This document shows, piece by piece, positions 24,856 to 36,481 of a stretch of DNA of 64,000 bases. A model generated the notes under the pieces. It saw only the letters and a list, made by a program, of their open reading frames with translations, was not told the origin of the DNA and ran no database searches. How positions within the stretch are numbered: the stretch's first letter is position 1; each line of letters starts with the position of its first letter. A program made the translations under genes and the position numbers. This stretch comes from Apostichopus japonicus (Eukaryota > Echinodermata > Holothuroidea > Aspidochirotida > Stichopodidae): assembly GCF_037975245.1 (NCBI RefSeq), contig NC_092579.1:6507001-6571000 (forward strand), read 5' to 3'.

Positions 24856-25158
24856 TTTGTTGAGGGAACCGTGACACACACTTGACGATGATCACACAGT
24901 CAGTCTCGATGCAAGTGGACTGGGGTTGAAAGCGGACCAGTCGTTTTGTATTCGTGCCCAGGTTATTTCTTGGGAGAGGCATGTGTATAGTATCCATTCC
25001 CCCCTTCGAATTATACCTCACTGAACTTAACACCGTCATGACGACACGGTTACCGTCCCGGTGTTAGGGACTGATGTTGAGAGTGGATCAAATTGGTTGA
25101 CATTTATTTGCTATAGTGGTTCTGTAGGTTGTGTAAGAGAACCATCTAATGAATTGAA

Positions 25159-25268
25159 ATGTATGTATGTATGTATGTATGTATGTATGTATGTATGTAT
25201 GTATGTATGTATGTATGTATGTATGTATGTATGTATGTATGTATGTATGTATGTATGTATGTATGTAT
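25159..25268. repeat. (ATGT)n microsatellite
   Basis: About 27 tetranucleotide units. It forms the tail of the minus-strand SINE next to it (read as CATA on that strand). Confidence 0.95.
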
Positions 25269-25269
25269 A

Positions 25270-25500
25270 TGTGATCTTCCCGCAAGCAGGAACTCGCGAA
25301 AGAAGCCGTGGAGGCTTGTAGACTCGCAAGCTGACCGAAGCCAATCTCTCGGCACACATCCATTTAACGTCCATGTCGGGAAGTTGTTATTGAACAACAC
25401 CCTTGCCAGACGACACACATTGCTGTCGGCGGGGAATCGAACCGGGTATCTCATGACTGGGAGACGCCGGCGTTAACCACTAGGCTATACACTCCGCCGA
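25270..25500 (-). mobile_element. tRNA-derived SINE with (CATA)n tail
   Basis: On the minus strand, 25500 down to 25426 folds as a tRNA-like head: a 7-bp acceptor stem TCGGCGG/CCGCCGA, an A box (TAGCCTAGTGGTTA, 25474-25487) and a B box (GGTTCGATTCC, 25433-25443). This is the internal RNA polymerase III promoter. A body of about 155 bp without coding capacity follows, then the CATA tail. A true tRNA gene is unlikely because the anticodon arm does not pair well and a SINE body is attached. It resembles tRNA-Glu-type heads, but I cannot fix the source tRNA. Confidence 0.8.
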
Positions 25501-25582
25501 AATAAAGAGGTGAAGGGGGATGATGGGTAAGGAGGGATGGAGGTGGAGTTAAGGTGCAGCCGGTGCTTCTTTATGATAAAAG

Positions 25583-25584
<2 letters not shown>

Positions 25585-25655
<71 letters not shown>
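25585..25655. repeat. (AT)n microsatellite
   Basis: About 35 AT dinucleotides without interruption. Confidence 0.95.
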
Positions 25656-25660
<5 letters not shown>

Positions 25661-26412
25661 TAGTTACGATCAACCGTGTTTGGCCGACATATTACAATGA
25701 CTAATTTTACCTAGACAACCTTCGTTTTGCTCAAGATATATCTTATAGTATGGATAGATCACATTTATTATCTCCAACCTCCTAAGACAAGAATCACCTA
25801 AGGCTTTGCTGAAGTAATTATTCTTATTAACACATGAGAGAAGTAAAGAAATGATGGGCATAATGCAGTGTAAGGGGGGGGGGGGGCGGGAGGAGGCACG
25901 AAATTTATCTTGTGGGCCATGGTGAAATTTTGTAAAGATTCCCACCTATAGTCTCTAAACAATAACTACTATTTCTACATATGTTACATTATATTGAAAA
26001 CGTAAATTTTACATGATATTGGAAATGAACGTTTTCCAAGCATATTTTGCATCTGTTGTATTTTCAATAATCATATAAAAAAAAAGAACTCATATAGACA
26101 CTGGGCACTAGTTTTCCCACCTGCAAATATTTCATGCTTCGGTCAGTCATCCAGTTAAATTCATTGTGTCATTTTACTTATCACTGGATGAAAAAATTGC
26201 TCCCGTATTCCAGAGTTCCACGGGCCTTCTCAGAAGAGCTTTGAAAATAACCCATGTAGTAAAAAGCATGTCCACTAGCCGCACTCAACGTGCCCACCAT
26301 TACTGGAGTGCCTTACATTACACAACTACTCGAAATAGAGGGCGTTTTGCACAATTGTAAACTCATACATCGAAAAGAAGCACAGTCGGGTTTTTCTCCT
26401 TTTCTAATAATA
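25656..26412. other. No gene recognised
   Basis: Unique-looking sequence between two microsatellites, with one poly-G tract near 25876. No supported coding or RNA feature. Confidence 0.4.
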
Positions 26413-26660
<248 letters not shown>

Positions 26661-27829
26661 CTATATAATATATCTATGGAAACGAGTTAAACAATACTTT
26701 AGATCGTGCAGGAGGTGCAAATACTAAACTTTCTTCAAACCAGAATGCAAAACGCATTGAGGTTTGGATGACTTCATTGCACTAGAGTTCTGCTTGTTAA
26801 CCAGAAGTAGCTGTTACACTATAAATGGCCCGAACCACTATTTTGATAAACAGTTACACTTTGGCTTGGTAAACACAGTTCAGTCCACTGTACATGGCAA
26901 AGCACACCTCCACCAAAAACAATATGGGTTTTGTACTCAATGTGATGCATCCGAACATCGTCAGATATTATGTGAAAGGGTTTTCAGAGGTTGAACTCTG
27001 GTGACATCAAATGAGATTTGACCTCACAAGCTACAAGATTCCTGTACTCAGTATGGCAAATCCATATACCATGTATGAAAAGTATCCATGAATTTTACCA
27101 TGGGAAATCATAATGCTTTTCAGGCCTCGACACTGAAACATTTTTAAAAGTACTCGCTATTTGGCGACCGTGCATGACTAAAAATCTACTCGCCAAAACG
27201 CAAATTCACTCGTCAACATGACTGCTGTTCATGTCTCAATAGTACAGATTTACACAATCAGTACTTTCTGAGAACAAAGGTTAGGCAATTAGGCAGATAC
27301 ATGGTGCTACGTAATTGCATATAGTGGAAAATTATGTTTTTGAGCAGTATGAAATTAAAATAGTGAGTGATTAACAAAGAAAAGCATGTCGTAGAATAAT
27401 AACAAAGCAGCTAGGCCTACTGTTGTGTCTCAATCAATTAAAAATAAAACACCTGCAAAAATGCAAACGAAGATAGCTTGACTCTGTTACATCCTCTAGT
27501 ACTATAGGCATATCCTATACAGTAACCAGGTATGTATAGTCCCAAGCCTATACAGTACCTCACTGCTACTTTGAACCGATTAACACGATTTGTACATTTT
27601 CCCAATTATTTATCTTGTAGTTTAGCTGCATACTGGTGTGCAAAAAATATCGCTTTTACTCCATGACACTGCCATTACACTTCGTAAGTGTATTGGTGTT
27701 CTGACACGAACATTTTTCGCTTCACGCTTTTGTGTTAATGAACCAAATTTTAAACTTACCGATGTATGTACAAGCAGTATACGAACCCTTTTTTCACATT
27801 TTTGCCACAATTTGACCTCTGTTGACTCC
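26661..27829. other. No gene recognised
   Basis: AT-rich, no domain-bearing frame, no inverted termini. The sequence near 27130-27220 resembles TE-derived DNA, but I could not define ends. Confidence 0.35.
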
Positions 27830-28345
27830 AAATGACCTTTGACCTCAACAAAAAAATAGGCAGAATTGCACTTAACTACATACTAAACATAAGATTAGTC
27901 CAAGCTTCCCTTCTTGAGATATTGTGTTTACAAGAAGCATATTGTTTTTTTACGGAGGTCAAAGTTCATTTGGAGCCTCTATGGGTCAAATTTTGAAACA
28001 TTGTAAACACGATATCTCAAGAAGGGAAGATTGGACCTTGCTAAACATGAGATTGGTCAAAGCTTCCCTTTTTTCGTGTTTACAAGGTTTCCAAATTTGA
28101 TCCCTGGAGACCCCAAATAAACTTTGACCTCCATAATAAACAATAAGCTTTTTTTACTTAATGTGGTACCCCTTCACACGAAAAATGAGACGGTCCAAGC
28201 TTTCCTTCTTAAGATATCGTGTTTACAAGGTTTTCAAAATTTGACCCCTGGTGACCCCTAATGACAATTGACCTCCTCTAAACACAATGGGCTTTTCTCC
28301 TAAATGTGGCTACATATGAGATTGAGATACCGTGTTTACAAGCAA
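27830..28345. repeat. Degenerate array of inverted and direct TTTGACCTC / AAGCTTCCCTTCTTGAGATAT units
   Basis: The phrases (C)AAGCTTCCCTTCTTGAGATAT, CGTGTTTACAAG and TTTGACCTC recur roughly every 90-170 bp. One inverted occurrence (near 28003-28030, CACGATATCTCAAGAAGGGAAG) forms a large potential hairpin with the first. It looks like an old satellite or fold-back repeat. No coding frame. Confidence 0.6.
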
Positions 28346-30107
28346 GGCGCACACACACATACGTACCCACACGCACGCACGCATACAGCTGTGGTTTTCA
28401 TTCATACCGAGGACCCCATTGTTTTCTTCCATTGTTTAAATCCGCTTACCCCAACCCTTAATACCTCTTAACAACAGAATTCTTGCGAGGACGTGGTGAT
28501 TCTTCAGAAATCGCAAAGTCCTCGATCAGGTTGAAAATGAAAACGCACCCGAACACGCATACACACACACTCATCCGTCTGCATCGAAACCAAAAACTAA
28601 GTATCCTCACCCTCTAGATTAATTATATACACACTGGGGTATAATGAGTGTTTTGAGAGCATGAAACGTTCATTGACGTTGGAGAAATCGTGACAAAGCA
28701 CTTGTAGGGGTATGATAAAACACAGTCACAGAAGAAATAAAAACTATACAGAAAAGAAAAGAGAAGCGTTCCTTTTTCATGACAGAACTGAGGAGAGAAC
28801 TGAGGAGAGAGATTCATCCATTAATTTGCTGATGGATATGAAAGGAGCCAGGTAAATTATATCAATATTTCTGTACAGGTCACAGATTCTATCATATAGA
28901 TTATATATGTATTGAATTGGTCTGCATTGGGGAATTTTCAGTTAGAAGACCCCTTCTTCATATGAGAGTAAACGTTTTGCAATACATCCATGTAAACTTA
29001 ACTTTGGCGAGAGAAATGTATAGAGAAAGAGAGTGATGATGCACTCTTTAAAGGTATATCTAGGACAGGCGTGCAGTCAGTCTCTGAGGTGTGAGGAGGC
29101 AAAAAGAAATGTTGTCTCTATTATAAGTTTAAATAACGCTTACAGTGGGGGGGGGGTGAGGGGGGGGGGTGCTGCAGGATAAAAAGCCACTCCTCTAGTG
29201 AATGATGATTATGGAGCGTGGGCAGAATTTTTTTCTCACTCATTTTAATTAAAAGTGTGTTTCACTACCTTAAATGTAATTAGAAAAAGGGGTAACACTT
29301 GATGCTGTTCAATCATTATTAAAATTTCGAGAAAGTGAGAGGTGGAGAGAGAAAGCCATTATGAAGTTATAATAAATATTATATCCCTTTAAAAAATAAA
29401 CTGATTAATCTGTAAGGTCATTAATAGAAGTAACTAATGATAATTTCTTCAATGAAGAAATATTACGAACATGTTGTAGGAGAGTACCAGTATGTTTCTG
29501 GCTGTATTTCACTAAGAACCAAAAAGGTTGACATAACATATGAAGAAAGGCATTATGTAGTTAATTATAAATCAAACAACTTTGATATTCAGCCGAGTAA
29601 GTAAAAATACTTATATTTCGCCTCGGATATTCCCTTCTGTCGTTCCGGACTGAAATATAACAAATAAAGACTGGTATAGGTCACATAGACGTGCATGACT
29701 TTAACCATTTAAAGATATTGACTATGTTCATTATGTTCGTGTCTATAACCTTGTTATAATTTCATTTCTTTCAATATATTTCTATTTTTTGTTCAACTTT
29801 CCTTCCCTACAGATATATCTTGCAGTCGACTAGAGGTTAAGCGACACACGTTCACCATTTCGGACTTGTTAGCTCCGTTTCTTCTTTAAGGATTTATTCT
29901 TGTTTTAGTTAATACGTACACTTATTTGTCGTCGTCGTCGTCGTCAGCCTGTCGTCCGTTCAGTTTTATACACACGCTTTATGTACACGCTTACACGTAT
30001 TGTGTAAACGACTGTAGTCATTCTGTAAGATTTAACCTTTAATTTGAGTCTTCGAATCTCAAACTGTTATCGTCTTCCTGTTCGAGGCATCGTGATACAC
30101 CGAAGCC
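28346..30107. other. No gene recognised; short (GTC)n near 29928
   Basis: Contains a CA-rich stretch near 28347-28390, two adjacent G-runs near 29144-29170 and about six GTC triplets at 29928-29945. The stretch just before 30108 may hold the 5' region of the duplicated adaptor locus, but no promoter is clear. Confidence 0.4.
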
Positions 30108-30240
30108 ATGTATTATGCCATAGTTGTAATTTTCCTTGTTGTGATCTTTGTTCTCACTGGCAACCATATTCATCGTCGCGTGTTATGCATGCGGGGTCAT
30201 CTCAGCGTTCTGTCGAGTTGAATGCAACAGCGTTAACTTA
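30108..30240 (+). pseudogene. Degraded copy of the small transmembrane gene (N-terminal part)
   Basis: The block ACCATATTCATCGTCGCGTG and the following CATCTCAGCGTTCT match the transmembrane-coding region of the intact gene at 30457. An ATG at 30108 opens a hydrophobic stretch, but it is out of frame with the matching block and soon meets a stop. The block then runs directly into the sequence that precedes both intact copies. I read it as a truncated, frameshifted relic of a further family member. Confidence 0.55.
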
Positions 30241-31200
30241 ATTCTAGCCCACCCTGTATTACAGTGTAGTCATCAGACCGTGACAATTCTTCAAAGCATA
30301 TGTGTAAAATATACTTAATATTGTCACGGTTCATGGAACTTATCACGCACTTTTAATGCAGTATTATCAAGTATAGACTTGTCGTCAATTCGATGTTATA
30401 CTGTTTATATCTATGTAGTCATCATTTTACGTTTGCTGTTGAAACTCATCAGAATCATGGCAGATGTGATTATCTTAGCTTTTCTCTTTGGTATTGTCGT
30501 GGTGTCAATGACAACCATATTCATCGTCGCGTGTTATACATGTCGTGTCATCTCAGCGTTCTCTCCAGCTGCTGGCTGTCGTCAAACAGTTTACTGTCAC
30601 GTGGAATCATCGAAACCGGAAGTCGGCCTGTCGTCATCACCATCCACTGCTAATTATAGTAGGACGATATATGTTGATCACCACTCAGTGTCCATTAAAA
30701 CTGAGTTCTATCCACAAAAAGATCGAACCGCGTTTCAACCTACAAGTAGTAGCTTCTCGAAACAAAATGACCAACAGGGAGCAGCTTTCAGCAATGCTGT
30801 ATACGAATTAGAATCGGAAAGAAAGAGCAACAGAGCGGAGGTTGTAGTGCTTGCTGCTTCGGATCCTGAAAGATCCAAAGACAAAAACCACGACTATGAG
30901 AATACAAGGAGAAAAATTTACGAGAATCTTTCATTTCCCACTAAAGGATTCTAATCTTTAAAAACTTGAAAGTATACTATGAACAATTGAAAAGAGCAAA
31001 GATGTGTTTGGTTAGAACGGGAGTTCCGGCTTACAAGCCGTAAGCCGCCACTGCTTCAAATAACGTGCTAGCCAAAAATGTGTACTCTGTTAAAATTTTG
31101 TCTATAGTTTTCATGTCGCTTTTTTGTTGTTCTGTTGCTAATATGGAATTATTCCAAGCCAATATTGCGCCCGTCAGTGAATTAAGCTCTAAATTTCACA
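30241..31200 (+). repeat. Segmental duplication copy 1 (partner near 36482-37385)
   Basis: Starts at ATTCTAGCCCACCCTGTATT in both places and stays closely similar through the coding region and into the 3' flank (TTCCGGCTTACAAGC, GTTGTTC.GTTGCTAA). It carries one complete small transmembrane gene per copy, 6.2 kb apart in the same direction. Confidence 0.8.
30457..30954 (+). CDS. LAT-like transmembrane adaptor candidate, copy 1 (165 aa)
   Basis: I do not recognise a named family. The frame encodes MADVIILAFLF..., with one transmembrane segment at residues 4-27 and no ectodomain to speak of. A CYTC motif (C26, C29) at the membrane border could be palmitoylated. A polar, Ser-rich tail follows with tyrosines at 72 (IYVD), 116 (VYEL), 147 (DYENT) and 155 (IYENL). 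Two Y-E-N motifs fit the Grb2 SH2 consensus pYxN. This layout matches transmembrane adaptors such as LAT, NTAL and LAX; homology is not shown. The ATG has A at -3 and G at +4. Upstream frame is not coding, because copy 2 has a 1-nt indel just before the same ATG. Single exon here; AATAAA at 31245. It lies upstream of two LRR receptor genes on the same strand. Confidence 0.7.
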   Translation: MADVIILAFLFGIVVVSMTTIFIVACYTCRVISAFSPAAGCRQTVYCHVESSKPEVGLSSSPSTANYSRTIYVDHHSVSIKTEFYPQKDRTAFQPTSSSFSKQNDQQGAAFSNAVYELESERKSNRAEVVVLAASDPERSKDKNHDYENTRRKIYENLSFPTKGF

Positions 31201-31244
31201 AATTAATAGACAATTCAATGCTTGTGTATATACGATTTAAAAAA

Positions 31245-31250
31245 AAATAA
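31245..31250 (+). terminator. Polyadenylation signal candidate for adaptor copy 1
   Basis: AATAAA 291 bp after the stop codon. A second AATAAA follows near 31424. Confidence 0.45.
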
Positions 31251-33339
31251 AAGTATCCCTTGGAGACAACAGTTAACCCAAGTGTGCCTATACAAACCAA
31301 GTAAAAGTATTCCCGGAAGTCGTTTTGTAGTAGTCTTGACTTATTGAGACCTTTCTAAAAGTTTGAGTAGTGGAAGAATACGGATGTGAGTTTATCACCC
31401 TCCCAGTAAGATGAGTGCAAAATGAATAAACTAATTCTTTATTTCAGGCCGGCAAACTTCAATACAAAATGTATTGAATCTAGTGTCTTCATGTCTGCAA
31501 TGACATGTCATGATATATATTATCTTCCAAAATTGTGTGGTTCACATCTAATTATTTACATCTTTCTTCCTCAATTTCATGCAATATATTATTGTTTGTG
31601 AAGGATAAATGTATCTTTTTTTTGCAATGGAAATGGACTTGGTACTGTACTTCAGATACTCCTTTACACTTTTACCTAAGTCCGTCAAAGCACAATCAGG
31701 CTTAATTGTAAGGATATATTTGAGATAGAGAGTATATCCATGAAAAAAGGAACACATTTACTTTGCATATATATCATTTACAAGAACATTTTTATGGAGA
31801 TATCCTACCGAGGGTGTAGATAATTGAGTGCATATAATGAAGGCGTCCTTCTTGAACGTCATAGGCCTACGTAGTACTGTGTGTGTTTCTTTGCACGTAC
31901 AACATATGTTAAGTACATTGCAACCCTATTTTACAGGAAATTAAACTTTTCGAATAGGCCTAAAAATATGCTGAATACAAACTATGAATTTTGCATTGCC
32001 AAATTTGATGTAGGCGAAAAACAATTTCCTGTTTGAAAGTTAAGATGCTTTGAAGTTTGCCTTCCTATTAGTATACTTATAAGCAATTTACAATTTGAAG
32101 CCTTTCATACTTACTTTATTATTAACAAAGCACAGGTTTCTCTTTCTATATTGTATTGTAATATGAATGGAGTGGCAAACATTAAACAAACACATTCGGT
32201 TAACAATGTCAATGATTTAAAGGGATTTTCCGGTCACAATGAAATGCAAAACATGCTATAAATTTAAATATAAAAAAATAAAAGTAATAAAAAATTTCTA
32301 CTGTCGATTGAAACCCCATCTGAGTATATTGTCCTTATATATAATAAGAGATTTTGTTTTCTATGTGTAACCATTTTGAGTGCATAAACCTTCCTTTACT
32401 TCAGGGAATGGATAAGACTAGGTGTAATGTAACCATGCAAATTCTCGTCATTTTTATATTAACATATCTCCTGGATGATTTGTCCTTGAAATATTATCAA
32501 TTTGATATGTTGCTTAGCTGTCAATTTTTCGACATTTAGAATTTCATCAAAATACATTTTCTTTTTCAGAAATATTATTTTCCTTTGTGAATCAATTATT
32601 TAACTATTACAAAGAAAGAAAAATATTTTAAGCTGAATTGTCATGATAGCATCATTCAGTCTACTGGTCCCAGATTTATCCACACATTTCCACCAATCTA
32701 AAAAAGAAAAGAAATGCATATCTCATATCCATGAGTACGAGAAGTGTGTCCTAAAGAGATGCAGAAACATTCCAGCACTAATACCTTACACGCGTTGATT
32801 CACATATCCATACTATTACAAGCATTGGCAATGTTACTAAACGTGTTAATTATTTCATACTGTTGGCAGTAAAGGCCTATGCATTACTTGCGAAGTATAA
32901 ATCTAAGCTAAGGATCATAACACAAAGGCTGGCACGCCTCGGTATGAGATTTTCTATCAAGTTGGGATTATTGAAACTGTGTCAGTACGAAGTTGGGCCT
33001 GCAAGTATAAATTCAAACACATCAACGACACTGATAACTTTATAATAACAATGAAACATGGATATTATTTTTTAGAAAAGTGATATTCGAAGCATTCCCC
33101 AAGCTGTGTCGATATACTCGATACAAGTCTGTAGGATTAATACACTGAAGTTTATATAAATGTAATCGAAGTACATCGGAAAGAGGGGTGTGAGAGCCTG
33201 GTAACGGTTGGTATAACGGGGTCTCGAAATATAGTTCACTTTAATATATATATATATAACTTCAGGTATGGACGCGACAAATTACTCCTCTACTCCTTTC
33301 TAAAAGTAAGAAGCCAACCACTTAGCCGTAAGATTCTAT
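31251..33339. other. No gene recognised
   Basis: AT-rich intergenic sequence. No frame with domain or splice support. Confidence 0.4.
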
Positions 33340-34770
33340 CACGACCTATATTACTAGACCACGTGTCTTTGATACCTTAAATGAGAGATTGTAGATGTTT
33401 GTCATAAGATTACATCATATCAGGTAGAAGAAGACCACGCGTCTTCGATACCTTAAATTAGGGTTGGGAGATGAAATGACGTCATCATATACAGAAAGGG
33501 TTGTACTCATAGGTTTCTGAGAAGTGTGCTTAATGTGTAATCTGGATGAGCCATATGAAGTTAATGCGTATAGGTTGGCAATGGTCTGGATATCGATCCG
33601 AATAAATACATTTGATTTTAAAGGCATCGAAGACTTGCCCCAAACAGCGTGCGGCCATCTGAAAAAGTTAACTTTCCGTTGCTTGCAAGTGACGCTTTGT
33701 TCGTGTCGCTACAAAAATGCAGACAGTACAGTAATGAAACGTGATACCTTGTTATCTTTAGCTGGACCTGAGATGTCCATCGCTGTACATGACCGCAGCT
33801 GTATATACTGACTATACACTAGTGTCTAATTACCGATGGTAGCAAGATGTGTATGTGTATTTTCTGCGATCGATGGTGGTGTCTAACACTTCTGTTACAC
33901 CTCATTCGAAACTAGGTCAGATTACCGGCATTAGACGTTTCTTTTTGCGCGAGTCTTCATACCCTTTAATCCTTACGTTCAGGATATCAAGGGAGTACTT
34001 ATAACTGAAGTATAGATAAGGTAGAAAAATAAGATGTAAGGGCAATTATAGTATTCGCATTTTACACTGTATTTAAAAAATGTAGTTAAATGTTAACAGC
34101 CAAATTATATCTCATATTTCTTATTGGTAGAATAGATGACAATAATAAAAATTGAAATTTGAGCTGCAGTTCCCTTGTCGTTTTTTTTTTTGAAAAAGTG
34201 TGAAATTTACGTGTACACGTATTATGAAATACCCTATGACAAATAGTTACATTTAGCGACATACAATGGCACATTGAGCCATAACATGATATGTAGTGAA
34301 GTGCATTGACATGTAACAACATACAGTGAAATATCGTGACATATCATGACATGCACTAACAAATAATGACATATATAGTTAATCTGGTTGATGATGTGAA
34401 AGCTATTGCAAAGTTGGTAATGGAATGATTGAAATGCTGCATTATAACAATGTCATGGATCTGTATATACATAATGCCAAATGTTTACTTTGATCTCTTT
34501 CACAAGCGATGTATACCCAAAGAATGAAATTTTTGAGAAACGTGATTTCTGCTGGATATAAATGTTATATAGGATTTCTTTTTAATGACTGATCATCACT
34601 AATGGATACAAAGTGAGGGAAATCGAGCCCCATAGCAATGAGTCAATAGCAAAAACTGCTTTAAATTCTTTTGAATTCTTTTAATTGCTTTTGGTTTTGT
34701 TATCTAGTCATAAAAATGGTACAGTTTTTAAACTGAAAGGTTGCACAAATTTTCTGCGAACCTTCATTGT
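33340..34770 (+). repeat. Segmental duplication (partner 54500-55590)
   Basis: Shares with 54500-55590 the CTAGACCAC.TGTCTTTGATAC repeat, AATGACGTCATCAT, the GATAAGGTAGAAAAA block, GAGCTGCAGTTCCCTTGTCG and the CACAAGCGATGTATACCC block in the same order. The copy here is interrupted by the MITE at 33622-33965. The partner copy lacks it. Both are non-coding flanks of the receptor cluster. A degenerate GACAT-rich stretch lies at 34230-34375. Confidence 0.8.
33622..33965 (+). mobile_element. TTAA-flanked MITE, 344 bp, intact copy
   Basis: Bounded by TTAA on both sides (33618-33621 and 33966-33969) and by imperfect inverted ends, AGGCATCGAAGACTTGC and the complement of AGGGTATGAAGACTCGC. The paralogous flank at 54960-54985 lacks the insert, which fixes its limits. 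A second copy is split at 3458-7222. No coding capacity. TTAA targets are used by piggyBac and Kolobok transposases. Confidence 0.8.
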
Positions 34771-36480
34771 CTATAACAAATACATTCATAAAGCATTTCT
34801 TCCGTGTTAACAATATTTGAGGGCATTTCTATCGTGAGATAAAAAACACACACACTTTGTTTTAACAATGTGATGTCAAATAGCCGACTACAGAAACCAG
34901 ATCAAGGTTTTTAAATTAATGGTTAATTACTGATGCAGAGAGATCGAAGGAAACATACGAGGTTGAGAAAATTTCAAGTAAGTCACTGATTATTTTTTTG
35001 TTTTATACTTCTGCTATGCAGACATCAAATGAGTTACCAATAAATTATGTCTATTCACACGTTTCAAAGACACCAGTTTATACAGACCCATTGCTTAATT
35101 GAATATTTGATGTAATATTTAAAATAAAACGGGGGCATAACAAGTAACCCATATGATAAGTAATGTTGTAGTACTTGAAAAGTACTCATCAGTACTCGAG
35201 TACATTATAGGATATACTTGATGCTCGCACTTGATGAAAACTACCCGGATGCTAAAGTACTTGTTTACTTGCACTCGATTTAAACTACCTGGTAATCGCT
35301 CAGGACGAGTAGACCTACTTATCGAGTACTTACATAACGCATTTGTGTAAAACTACGTGACGTACGTTACAACAGGAAGCCGTATATTTTATTAGTAGTA
35401 CTCATATTACTAATAGTTCTACACTTTTAAGTCTCTACCCCAGTAGTTTATCATACATATAGCCTATAATTAATCACCAGGTACGGATAGGCTGTACGAC
35501 GATGAAGCATGTATAGCTGATTTATGTCATCTTGCTAGCGTATTTTTGAAGCAGAAATATATCAAATTTATCAACCTTGTGTACGTACACGTCAAGACGC
35601 CACCTGCTACTGATGCCACCTTCACATTCCAAATATCTGAAAATTTTTGAAATCAGAGAAACATTCTGACAACAACAACAAGATTTGGGCATTTCCATTA
35701 CATTCAACAATTACATCATTTGATAAAAATGGCCATCGGGATCAGTCATAATTACGAGATGCTTTTTTTTATTTGATAAATCACAAGTACTTGAAAAGTA
35801 TTCGAATACAAAACTTATATTTATAGTACTTGCTAATAATCAACACAACACTCACAAAATGCTGTGTTGTGTATTAAAGATGATACTTTAGATTTGACAT
35901 TTCAGTCGTTTTAGTCTAAATAGAAATATATAACGCAGTTAACTAAATTTATCTAAAGTTTGTAAGAAATATAAATGTAAGCCTTTGCATATTTAAGATT
36001 CGTTAAATTGTAACATATATTTGAGTGATAAAATCCTAAGGAAATAATATGTCTTCCTCTTCTTCCATAGAAAATCAATGATTGCGCTTCTCTCATAAAT
36101 AAAACTAAACCGGAACTTATAAACCAGCAATTGTCTTTAAAAAAGTGTTCTTTGCTTTACCCTCTGTTAAACATATTATAACAATTTTCATACTGTATAG
36201 TAAAGATAAGGTAACAGTATAAAAAGGAATATTTTTGCCTATAACGTGATGAGGCCGAATATGGTCTGCAAGTTTTCTTCTACCCATTGTAATGTTACCA
36301 TTGTATGTTTTCATTGCAGACATTAATTTTGGCCGACTAGAAAACAAGGATCAAACAGTTCAGCTGCAGAAGGGCTCCTTTTTACAGAGATGAAAAAGAG
36401 GAACATTGATATGTTTTGTCTACAGCCAGAATGTTCTTTAACATTAATCCTTCTGATTTGAATGCAAAAGCTTTAACTTC
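34771..36480. other. No gene recognised; scattered AGTACTTG repeats
   Basis: Between 35165 and 35840 the phrases AGTACTTGAAAAGTA and CGAGTACTT recur several times in both orientations, suggesting a decayed transposon. I could not define ends. No coding feature seen. Confidence 0.35.
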
Positions 36481-36481
36481 A

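Noticed and set aside
24809-24990. Functional U2 snRNA gene
   Set aside because: Only the first 47 bases match; stem IIb onward, the Sm site and the 3' hairpins are absent.
25061-25476. Overlapping frames of repeated Met-Tyr-Val-Cys or His-Thr-Tyr-Ile
   Set aside because: Products of the ATGT tract and the SINE body; no gene.
25426-25500. Functional tRNA gene
   Set aside because: A and B boxes and the acceptor stem are present, but the anticodon arm is poor and a SINE body with a tail follows.
30457-30954. ITAM adaptor of DAP12 or CD3 type
   Set aside because: No acidic residue in the membrane helix and no YxxL/I-x6-8-YxxL/I spacing; the motifs are Y-E-N, which fits LAT-type better.
33524-33811. 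95-codon plus-strand frame
   Set aside because: Lies mostly inside the 344-bp MITE and has no domain.
34230-34375. CRISPR-like or satellite array of GACAT units
   Set aside because: Units are degenerate and irregularly spaced with no spacers; cryptic simplicity at most.
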